DNA of 50,430 nt, taken from contig JAIPFM010000200.1 in the NCBI GenBank assembly GCA_021736645.1, positions 1-50,430 of the forward strand, read 5' to 3'. Positions 41,053 through 48,527 of this stretch are shown one piece after another. The position numbers and the translations under genes were made by a program. This stretch comes from Phycisphaerae bacterium. GTDB lineage: Bacteria > Planctomycetota > Phycisphaerae > Sedimentisphaerales > Anaerobacaceae. Numbering within the stretch: position 1 is the first letter of the stretch; every line of letters starts with the position of its first letter. Below the pieces are notes generated by a model, which saw nothing but the letters and a program-made list of their open reading frames with translations, did not search any database and was not told the origin of the DNA.

Positions 41053-42442
41053 CGTATGGGCTGTGGCTTCTAATACGATCAAGCAGGCACTGCGCATGAA
41101 AATCGCGGTGGTCTTTATTGTGCTGCTCCTGGTGATCCTCCCTGTGATGGCGTTTTCAGCCAGCGGGGATGGCACGATCAAGGGACGCCTGCAGACCTTT
41201 GTGAGTTATGGTGTGTCGTTGACGAGTTTCCTCCTGTCTCTGCTCACGATTTTTGCGGCCATCCATACAGTCACGGGCGATATCACGCAGCGTCAGGTCT
41301 ATACGGTCCTGACCAAGCCCATTCGGCGATATGAGTATCTGGCGGGTAAATGCCTGGGGATCCTGGTGCTGGATCTGGCCCTGCTGGTTGCGTTCAGTGC
41401 AGGTATTTACGCGGTGGCTGTGTATGGCCCGGACATGATGGGTGCCGATCAGGCAACCCGACAGGAATTGTCCGATCAGTTTTATACGGCCCGCGCCTCC
41501 CTGTTTCCAAAAACTCTGGATGTGACACCTGAAGAGGTTGAAGCCGAGTATCAGAAGCTCAAAAACAATCAGACCATGGATCAGTACTTTGCAGAGGGGA
41601 CATCCGTCCTTCGCGTGAAAGACTGGATCTACAAGCGCATGCGTCTGGAAAAGAATGCCGTGGCCGCGGGATCTCAAAAGGTGTGGGAATTCAAAAACGT
41701 CAAAGTGGCGGATCCCAATGGCATGTTGTTTGTGCGCTTCAAATTTGAAGTGGCCACCACACCAGAGGATGAACAGATTATCAGCCAGTGGGCCGTGGGG
41801 GACATTCGGCCTTTGCGCCAGGGCAAACAGCCCAACACACGCATCTATGAAGTTCAGCGAAAAGATCCTGTCAGAATGTTCCGGGAATTTGTGATTCCTG
41901 CGGATGCCATTGCAGCGGACGGGTATGTGGCCATTGCATTTATGAATCCTCCGATCAATCAGACCGTGGTGATGTTCATGGAACAGGGCAACAACCAAAA
42001 CCTGGAATCGCAGTCTCTGGCCATCCTGTTCAAGGCCGGTACCTTTCAGGAAAACTTCATACGCGGCGTGTGCGTGGTATTTTTCCGGCTGGTTTTCCTG
42101 GCGGCCCTGGCATGCCTGGCATCCACCTTTTTGTCTTTTCCTGTGGCTGTGCTGATGTCTCTGGTGGTATTTTTCACGGTGTCGATCAGTGGCTTTGTGC
42201 TGGAAGCCTTTACGTTCATGGATGCGGCGGTGGGCAAGATCTACAACAACACCCTTGCACTCCTGATCAAGGGACTCCCTCAATTTGACAAGTACAACCC
42301 TGCGGCCTATCTGGTCGATGGGAGATTGATTGACGCAGAGATGTTCAATTGGGCCTCGTGGACCATTGTGTGGGCGGCTGTTTTGATGGGCGTGGGCCTG
42401 TTGATATTTTCTGGCAAGGAACTGGCAAGAGACACATCTTGA
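41045..42442 (+). CDS. ABC-2 type transporter permease, large extracytoplasmic loop
   Basis: 465 residues from the ATG at 41045, with GGAG about 10 bases upstream; it overlaps the ATPase gene by 8 bases. Six membrane segments: the first two lie in the first 90 residues with QRQVYTVLTKPIRRYEYLAGK between them, then one more, then a loop of about 190 residues outside the membrane (PEEVEAEYQKLKNNQTMDQ...), and the last three at the end. It forms the membrane partner of the ATPase before it. The loop may bind substrate or a periplasmic partner. Confidence 0.88.
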   Translation: MRSVWAVASNTIKQALRMKIAVVFIVLLLVILPVMAFSASGDGTIKGRLQTFVSYGVSLTSFLLSLLTIFAAIHTVTGDITQRQVYTVLTKPIRRYEYLAGKCLGILVLDLALLVAFSAGIYAVAVYGPDMMGADQATRQELSDQFYTARASLFPKTLDVTPEEVEAEYQKLKNNQTMDQYFAEGTSVLRVKDWIYKRMRLEKNAVAAGSQKVWEFKNVKVADPNGMLFVRFKFEVATTPEDEQIISQWAVGDIRPLRQGKQPNTRIYEVQRKDPVRMFREFVIPADAIAADGYVAIAFMNPPINQTVVMFMEQGNNQNLESQSLAILFKAGTFQENFIRGVCVVFFRLVFLAALACLASTFLSFPVAVLMSLVVFFTVSISGFVLEAFTFMDAAVGKIYNNTLALLIKGLPQFDKYNPAAYLVDGRLIDAEMFNWASWTIVWAAVLMGVGLLIFSGKELARDTS

Positions 42443-42453
42443 CCTGTTAAACC

Positions 42454-44256
42454 ATGATGCGATTTCGTGATACCATAATCTGTTCTGTGTGTGTACTGGT
42501 GGCAGCAGGGCTGTTCTTCGCAGCCGGTCAGCAGTTGGATACGATCAATGCCCAGCGCCAGGACATGAAGCTGATCATCAACCAGCCCCTGGAAAATGCG
42601 CCGCCGTCCCTGGCCTTTGCCACGGTGGCCATGGGGGCATTTCGCGGTCTGGTGGTTGACATCCTGTGGATGCGTGCAGACAAGCTCAAGGATGAAGGCA
42701 AGTTCTTTGATTCCAAGCAGCTGGCTGAATGGATCTCGATTTTGCAGCCTCGGTTTGCCACGGTCTGGGAATTTCAGGCCTGGAACATGGCGTATAATAT
42801 CTCCGTGGCCATTCCTGCGTCACAGCCTGAACAGCGTTGGCAATGGGTTCGAAATGGCTATGAGCTCCTGCGTGACAAGGGCATTCAATACAATCCGAAG
42901 GCCCTCATACTGTACCGTGAACTGGCCCGCATCTTCCAGCACAAGATGGGAGGCATCTCCGACGACGCGCACAAGTACTACAAGATCCAGTTGGCCAGGA
43001 TGCTGGGTCACATTATCGGCGGTGTCCCCGATGAATTTTTTGTCGCCGCCATGAAGGCCCCCAAGACATGGGAAGGCCTGATCGAGGATCCCAACATAGT
43101 CCAGTTTGTCACTGCGATGCAGAAAGCAGACCCCGCGTTTACTCAGGATGAGGCCTTTGTAAAGAGCTACTTTTCCCTGCTTGAAGACACGTCACGGTTT
43201 GCGCCGGATGCCAATAGCGTCCTGGACCGCTACAAGGCATCTGATACCTTGATCTCGTTTGATCTGTTTGCCAGGGCCTATTATCTGAAAAAAGTCTGGA
43301 AAATGGACGTGGGTATCATGCATGAGGTCAATGAGAAGTTCGGCCCTGTGGATTTTGGTGATCCCAACGCAGTGCTGTCCATGGACTGGCGGCACCCGGA
43401 CGTGCATGCGATCTACTGGGCTACGGTCGGCTTCAAACTGGCCGGCGAACAGGAGGGCCGCGAATTAGGCTCTGACGAGGTGAATACAGACCGTATTATC
43501 ATTCACAGTCTCCAGAACCTGTTTCGATACGGCAAGATCCATTTTTATCCAGTCAAGTATTATCCCGTCCTGGAGGACGGCACACAATCCACAGAACCTC
43601 GTTACATGACGGATGCTTTTTTGCGTCCTGATCTGCGCATGTTTGACCGGTATAATGCGGCGGCCAAGGCCTTGATGATAAAATACAAGGATGATCGTGG
43701 CCGTGTGGAGTCTCTGGGCAACGGCTACCGAAACATGCTCATCAATGCGGTATTGTCATTTTATCAGGCCCGTTTAAATGGCCAGGCCATGCGTGTCTAC
43801 AAGATACTTCAAGACACGTTTCCCAGACCGGAGTTCACCGTGCCTCTGGAGGTCTTTGCCAGAAACAGGTTCCTGGAAGAAGTGCGTGACAATTTTGGCA
43901 TTCATGATGCACGCGAACAGATCAGCGGACTGCTCCAGGAAAGCTATTATCTCTACGCCATCGAGTCAGATGATGAAGCGTACGGACGCCAGCAATTGGC
44001 CGCGCAATTGCATGACTATTATATGAAAGAGTATGGTGACGAAGAGACCCGGCGCGTGGACCTGCCGCCCATGAGCGAATTGCACCTCTTGAGTATCAAG
44101 GATTTTCTTGAAAACCAGATGTATCCGGACTATATCAAAGAGGGTTACATAGGACGCATGCGACTGCAGCAGCCGGAAGCCTTTAAACGGTTCCAGGAAT
44201 GGATGGAGACACAACAGGCAGAAGAATCCCCTTCCCCCAAATCGCCTGAAAAATAA
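42454..44256 (+). CDS. Conserved membrane-anchored TPR-like protein of unknown function
   Basis: 600 residues, with a single N-terminal membrane helix (IICSVCVLVAAGLFFAAGQ, about 8-26) and a long helical soluble part. The phrase VVDILWMRADKLKDEGKFFD followed by ILQPRFATVWEFQAWNMAYN resembles conserved proteins that occur beside ABC-2 export genes in Planctomycetes and deltaproteobacteria, often with TPR-like helices. Two adjacent ATGs (42454 and 42457) are possible starts. It is 11 bp after the permease, so it is probably a partner of that transporter, anchored in the inner membrane and facing the periplasm. Confidence 0.72.
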   Translation: MMRFRDTIICSVCVLVAAGLFFAAGQQLDTINAQRQDMKLIINQPLENAPPSLAFATVAMGAFRGLVVDILWMRADKLKDEGKFFDSKQLAEWISILQPRFATVWEFQAWNMAYNISVAIPASQPEQRWQWVRNGYELLRDKGIQYNPKALILYRELARIFQHKMGGISDDAHKYYKIQLARMLGHIIGGVPDEFFVAAMKAPKTWEGLIEDPNIVQFVTAMQKADPAFTQDEAFVKSYFSLLEDTSRFAPDANSVLDRYKASDTLISFDLFARAYYLKKVWKMDVGIMHEVNEKFGPVDFGDPNAVLSMDWRHPDVHAIYWATVGFKLAGEQEGRELGSDEVNTDRIIIHSLQNLFRYGKIHFYPVKYYPVLEDGTQSTEPRYMTDAFLRPDLRMFDRYNAAAKALMIKYKDDRGRVESLGNGYRNMLINAVLSFYQARLNGQAMRVYKILQDTFPRPEFTVPLEVFARNRFLEEVRDNFGIHDAREQISGLLQESYYLYAIESDDEAYGRQQLAAQLHDYYMKEYGDEETRRVDLPPMSELHLLSIKDFLENQMYPDYIKEGYIGRMRLQQPEAFKRFQEWMETQQAEESPSPKSPEK

Positions 44257-44259
44257 ATC

Positions 44260-46398
44260 ATGTCCAATCACGCTTTTGATCAGTTGACCCCGTCTCAGCA
44301 ACAGGCCGTGTGTCACAAGGATGGCGCTCTGCTCGTCCTGGCAGGCCCGGGCAGTGGTAAAACACGCGTCATTACATTTCGCATTGCGGCGCTCATTGAG
44401 AGCGGTGTGGCGCCCTGGCAGATCTGTGCCATCACCTTTACCAACAAGGCGGCGCAGGAGATGCGTCAGCGTGCCGTGAGCCTGGGTGCCTCAGGCGGGG
44501 CCCAGATCAGTACATTCCACAGCCTGTGCGTACGCATACTCAGACGATATGCAGGCCAGGCAGGCATTCGTGAAAGCTTTACCATCTATGACCCCTCGGA
44601 TCAAAAGAAATGCATCAAACAGGCGGTCAAAGACTGCGACCTGGACACCACCAATTTCGCCCCGGCCAAGATGCTCCACGCGATCTCCACACTCAAGAAC
44701 CAGTTGATCTCTGCAGAGGCCTATGAAGCCGATGCCATGGATTATTTCACCCGAACACTGGCCCAGGTCTACAAACGGTATCAGAAGATCATGGCCGATC
44801 AGAGTGCCATGGACTTTGATGACCTGCTCACCAAGACCGCGTTTCTTGTGGAGAACAATGAGGCCGTATGCAAGGAACTGGCCAATCGCTACCAGTACCT
44901 GCTCATTGACGAATACCAGGACACCAACCACGCGCAGTATCGCATGGCCAATGCCATTGCACTCAGGCACGGCAACATCTGCGCGACCGGGGATCCGGAC
45001 CAGTCCATCTATCGGTGGCGAGGTGCTGACATTCGAAACATCCTGGCCTTTGAAACGGACTGGCCCGAAGCCAAGGTGGTCAAGCTCGAGGAAAACTTCA
45101 GGAGCACCGGTGCCATCCTCAAGGCGGCTGACAGCCTGATCGAAAACAACACCCACAGAAAGAAAAAACGCCTGAAGGCCACCAAGCCTGAAGGCAAGCC
45201 CATTGTGGTCAATGGATTTGAAGATGCGTTTCAGGAATCCCGTGCCGTGGCAGAGCACATCAGCCGTTTGATTAAACAGGGCGTGCCCCCCAATAAAATC
45301 GCGGTATTCTACAGGGTCAATGCCATGAGCCGCGGCCTGGAAGAGTCCTTTATTCGCAACCAGGTGCCGTATCAGGTGGTGCGCGGCGTGGAGTTTTACA
45401 ACCGCAAGGAAATCAAGGACCTGCTGGCCTACCTCAAGGCCATGGTCAATCCGGACGACGAAATCGCCTGGGAACGGATCATCAACACGCCGGCACGCGG
45501 GATCGGCAAGGTCACGGTCGACAAGATCAAGGCCTTTGCCAGGCATCGGGGCATGACCTTCTATGATGCCATGGGTCTGATCGAACAAATCGACACATTA
45601 TCCGCCTCGCCCAAGGGCAAGATTCGGGGGTTTTATAACCTCATGGAGTCCCTCAAGACGGATCTGGACGGGTCCGTGGCCCAGCTCGCAGAACGGGTGG
45701 TTGTGGAAACCGGCATGGAGGCAGACTATAAGAAAATGGGGGAAGACGGCAAGGACGCCCTGGACAACCTCAACGAATTGATCAGCGCCACCGCTCGGTA
45801 TGATGAACAGTCCAACGAGGGGTCTGTGCTGGATTACCTGCAGGAGATTTCTCTGTTCAGTGACGCAGATGCCTACGACGAAACCATCCAGCGCGTGGCC
45901 CTCATGACCCTGCATGCCGCCAAGGGCCTGGAGTTTGAATACGTGTGCATCATCGGCCTGGAAGAGGGCATCCTGCCGCACGAACGCAGTATAGAAGATG
46001 ACAACGAGATGGAAGAAGAACGCCGCCTGTTCTTTGTGGGGATAACACGCGCAGAAAAGGATCTGCACATCAGCTATGCCAAATACCGCACCATTCGCGG
46101 CCAGCCCCTGCGATCCATTCCCTCCAAATTTCTGTATGAAATCGGCATCGGTTTTACGGGCCTCGCCCCTGGCCAGTCCAAACGCTCACTGGCCTCCAGT
46201 GAGGACGCGCCCGCACCTGCGCCCGTCTCGGAAGATGCGTTCAAAAAGGGAGAACTCGTGTCACACGCCAAATTCGGCTTGGGACGCGTGGAAAAATACG
46301 TGGACATGGGTGCCAGCAGTGTGGTCACGGTCTCGTTCAACTCAGGCGTGAGCAAAAATCTCATGCTGAAATATGCCAAGCTGTCCAAGGTCAAATAG
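44260..46398 (+). CDS. UvrD/PcrA-family ATP-dependent DNA helicase
   Basis: 712 residues. Walker A AGPGSGKT (28-35), motif II LLIDEYQDTNHAQY, motif III GDPDQSIYRWRGAD, and the late motifs LMTLHAAKGLEFEYV and RRLFFVGITRAEKDL are all present. The C-terminus has the PcrA-type KGELVSHAKFGLGRVEKY tail. It unwinds DNA in 3' to 5' direction in repair and replication restart. It follows the membrane gene at 3 bp, so it is cotranscribed, but a functional link with transport is doubtful. Confidence 0.95.
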   Translation: MSNHAFDQLTPSQQQAVCHKDGALLVLAGPGSGKTRVITFRIAALIESGVAPWQICAITFTNKAAQEMRQRAVSLGASGGAQISTFHSLCVRILRRYAGQAGIRESFTIYDPSDQKKCIKQAVKDCDLDTTNFAPAKMLHAISTLKNQLISAEAYEADAMDYFTRTLAQVYKRYQKIMADQSAMDFDDLLTKTAFLVENNEAVCKELANRYQYLLIDEYQDTNHAQYRMANAIALRHGNICATGDPDQSIYRWRGADIRNILAFETDWPEAKVVKLEENFRSTGAILKAADSLIENNTHRKKKRLKATKPEGKPIVVNGFEDAFQESRAVAEHISRLIKQGVPPNKIAVFYRVNAMSRGLEESFIRNQVPYQVVRGVEFYNRKEIKDLLAYLKAMVNPDDEIAWERIINTPARGIGKVTVDKIKAFARHRGMTFYDAMGLIEQIDTLSASPKGKIRGFYNLMESLKTDLDGSVAQLAERVVVETGMEADYKKMGEDGKDALDNLNELISATARYDEQSNEGSVLDYLQEISLFSDADAYDETIQRVALMTLHAAKGLEFEYVCIIGLEEGILPHERSIEDDNEMEEERRLFFVGITRAEKDLHISYAKYRTIRGQPLRSIPSKFLYEIGIGFTGLAPGQSKRSLASSEDAPAPAPVSEDAFKKGELVSHAKFGLGRVEKYVDMGASSVVTVSFNSGVSKNLMLKYAKLSKVK

Positions 46399-46407
46399 CA
46401 AATAGAA

Positions 46408-47832
46408 TCATCTTGTCTGGTCAAATGCTCCGTCTTTGAGGCGCTTGATATAATGGCGTGTTTCATGGGCCACCACGCCTGACAGAATGATCAGCCCGAT
46501 CAGATTGGGGATGGCCATCAGGGCATTGAAGATATCCGAGATGGTCCACACCAGGGCCAGTTTGGATACGGCACCCACGAAGATCAGGCACACGAATACC
46601 ACCCTGTACACAGGTACAGCCCGGCCTCCAAAGAGATATTCGGCACAGCGGTCCCCATAGTATGACCACGAAATGGCCGTGGAATAGGCAAAGAACGCCA
46701 GACTGATGCCCACAATGAAATGTCCCCAGCCGGGCAGACCCGTGTTAAATGCCTCGGCCGTCAATGCGGCGCCATCCAGGTCTCCCTTGTACGCATCTGT
46801 CACCAGGATGGTCAGGGCCGTCATGGTACAGATGATCAGCGTGTCAATGAGCGGCCCCAGCATGGCCACCATGCCTTCACGCACCATCTCATGGGTACGT
46901 GCCGCAGCATGGGCAATGGGTGCAGAACCCAGGCCGGACTCATTAGAGAAAACACCACGGGCCACACCCTTGCTGATCGTGGTCCTCAGGGCAATGCCCA
47001 CGGCACCGCCGCCCACGGCGTACGGTGTAAACGCGTACTTGAAGATCAGGGCAAAGGCCGAGCCGATCTTGTCATGGTGACTGATAAGAATGAACAGGCA
47101 GCCTGTGACATAGATAATACACATCGCCGGCACGATCCAACTGGCCACATGGGCAATGCGACGAATCCCCCCGAGGATCACCAACCCCACCAGGGTCGCC
47201 AGCACGAGTCCGCCGACCAGGGACACGGGTGAGGTCGTCAGGGCACCGCCCCAAAACGTCTGTGTTTCGCTCCATGATGCTGGCAGCATGTACTTCAGTC
47301 CGCCAATCACAGAGTTGGCCTGTGCCATATTGCCAATGCCAAAGGATGCCAATACTCCAAACAGGGCAAACAGGCCGCCCAGCATCCTGCCCAGGCCCTT
47401 GTGCTTGAGTCCCATGGACAGGATATACATGGGGCCGCCGCTCACGGAGCCGTCCGCATGGATTTGCCGGTACTTTACGGCCAGGGCGCAGGACGTAAAC
47501 TTGGTGGCCATACCGACCACGGCAGTGACCCACATCCAGAATACGGCACCCGGCCCGCCCACCACAATGGCTGTGGCCACGCCCGCAATATTGCCCGTAC
47601 CAATGGTCGCAGACAAGGCTGCACACAGGGCCCTGAAGTGGGACACATCGCCTGCGTCATCAGGATTGTCATACTTGCCCTGAACACAGCGAACCGCGTG
47701 GCGCAGACAACGAAACTGAATCAGTCCCAGGCGAATCGTTAAGAAGATCCCAGTCCCGACCAGCAGAATGATCATGGCCGGACCCCAGACAAGGCCGTCT
47801 ATCTTATCCAGCAGTGCTATCAGTCTATCCAT
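46408..47832 (-). CDS. Sodium:alanine symporter (AGCS family)
   Basis: 474 residues with about ten membrane segments. Family motifs are ALSATIGTGNIAGVATAIVVGGPGA, FWMWVTAVVGMATKF, SGGPMYIL and GVARGVFSNESGLGSAPIAHAAA. It imports alanine or glycine with sodium. The ATG has GGAGAAAG about 10 bases upstream. It converges with the helicase gene with only 9 bp between the stops and without a visible terminator. Confidence 0.94.
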   Translation of the reverse strand: MDRLIALLDKIDGLVWGPAMIILLVGTGIFLTIRLGLIQFRCLRHAVRCVQGKYDNPDDAGDVSHFRALCAALSATIGTGNIAGVATAIVVGGPGAVFWMWVTAVVGMATKFTSCALAVKYRQIHADGSVSGGPMYILSMGLKHKGLGRMLGGLFALFGVLASFGIGNMAQANSVIGGLKYMLPASWSETQTFWGGALTTSPVSLVGGLVLATLVGLVILGGIRRIAHVASWIVPAMCIIYVTGCLFILISHHDKIGSAFALIFKYAFTPYAVGGGAVGIALRTTISKGVARGVFSNESGLGSAPIAHAAARTHEMVREGMVAMLGPLIDTLIICTMTALTILVTDAYKGDLDGAALTAEAFNTGLPGWGHFIVGISLAFFAYSTAISWSYYGDRCAEYLFGGRAVPVYRVVFVCLIFVGAVSKLALVWTISDIFNALMAIPNLIGLIILSGVVAHETRHYIKRLKDGAFDQTR

Positions 47833-48000
47833 AGAATCAGACTTTCTCCGTATAGCGCATTAATATTTTTGTCCCTTTTTACAGGCATTCGATGAATTGG
47901 CCAACAGAAAAGATCAGATTGGTGGTCAATTTATGCATGGGACATCACATCCGATACTGAGGCGTCATTGTAAAATATGTGAAAAATCACCTTTTCCGGC

Positions 48001-48029
48001 TTGACAGTTCGACACATGTCGAATAGTTT
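48001..48029 (+). promoter_or_regulatory. Promoter with BlaI-type operator in the spacer
   Basis: TTGACA (48001-48006, a full -35 consensus) is followed by a 17-bp spacer and TAGTTT (48024-48029, weak -10). The spacer holds TTCGACACATGTCGAA (48008-48023), a perfect inverted repeat of two 7-bp arms around CA. Its core GACAcaTGTC fits the ACA-N2-TGT pattern of BlaI/MecI sites. Repressor bound here would block the polymerase, so the BlaI-like gene 31 bp downstream is probably autoregulated. Confidence 0.65.
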
Positions 48030-48060
48030 CGAACAGGTTAGATAAATGTGGGAGTCGCAC

Positions 48061-48456
48061 ATGCCAAAAACTGTGAAGAAAGAGCAGAGCCCGGACCTCA
48101 GCGAGGCAGAATGGGCCATCATGCGTGTGGTGTGGGAGCACGAGCCCTGTGCAGCAGGCACGGTGCAGGAGACACTGGCGGGATCCAGGCAGTGGGCCTA
48201 CAGTACGGTCAAGACCATGATGGACCGCATGGCATCCAAGGGACTGCTGAAAATCACGAAGATCCGGAACCTACAGCTTTTCAGTTCTAAAATCACACAG
48301 ACACAGGCGAAAAAAGGCGAACTCAAACGTATGCTCAAACGGGCCTTTGACGGTGCCCTGACACCGCTCCTCCAATTCCTGGTGGAGCACGACGAGTTTT
48401 CCAAAGAGGATATCAAGGAATTGAGAGAGTTCGTCACAAAAGCAGAGAAAAAGTAG
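48061..48456 (+). CDS. BlaI/MecI/CopY-family transcriptional repressor
   Basis: 131 residues with the BlaI winged helix: LSEAEWAIMRVVWEHEPC, then VQETLAGSRQWAYSTVKTMMDRMASKGLL. I start at the ATG at 48061, which has GGGAG 7 bases upstream, rather than at 48046. In the known systems BlaI binds DNA as a dimer and is inactivated by the paired M56 peptidase, which fits the gene downstream at 71 bp. The K-rich C-terminus is the dimerisation part. Confidence 0.92.
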   Translation: MPKTVKKEQSPDLSEAEWAIMRVVWEHEPCAAGTVQETLAGSRQWAYSTVKTMMDRMASKGLLKITKIRNLQLFSSKITQTQAKKGELKRMLKRAFDGALTPLLQFLVEHDEFSKEDIKELREFVTKAEKK

Positions 48457-48485
48457 TTGTTGGTTTCTGGTTGCTGGTTACTGGC
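48457..48485 (+). repeat. GGTTNCTGG degenerate repeat after blaI
   Basis: Immediately after the blaI stop comes GGTTTCTGGTTGCTGGTTACTGG, three GGTTNCTGG units sharing ends. GTTGC and GCAAC near its end make a small 5-bp hairpin (GTTGCTGGTTACTGGCAAC). It is the third intergenic repeat in the window that begins directly after a stop codon. Confidence 0.5.
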
Positions 48486-48527
48486 AACGCCTAAACAATA
48501 GCGAATAGAAACTCGCGGGAGAGAGCC

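Noticed and set aside
41156..42283. 375-codon minus-strand frame in the ABC permease
   Set aside because: His/Gln/Arg-rich shadow opposite a clear membrane protein gene.
44491..45588. 365-codon minus-strand frame in the helicase gene
   Set aside because: Shadow of the helicase with all its motifs on the plus strand.
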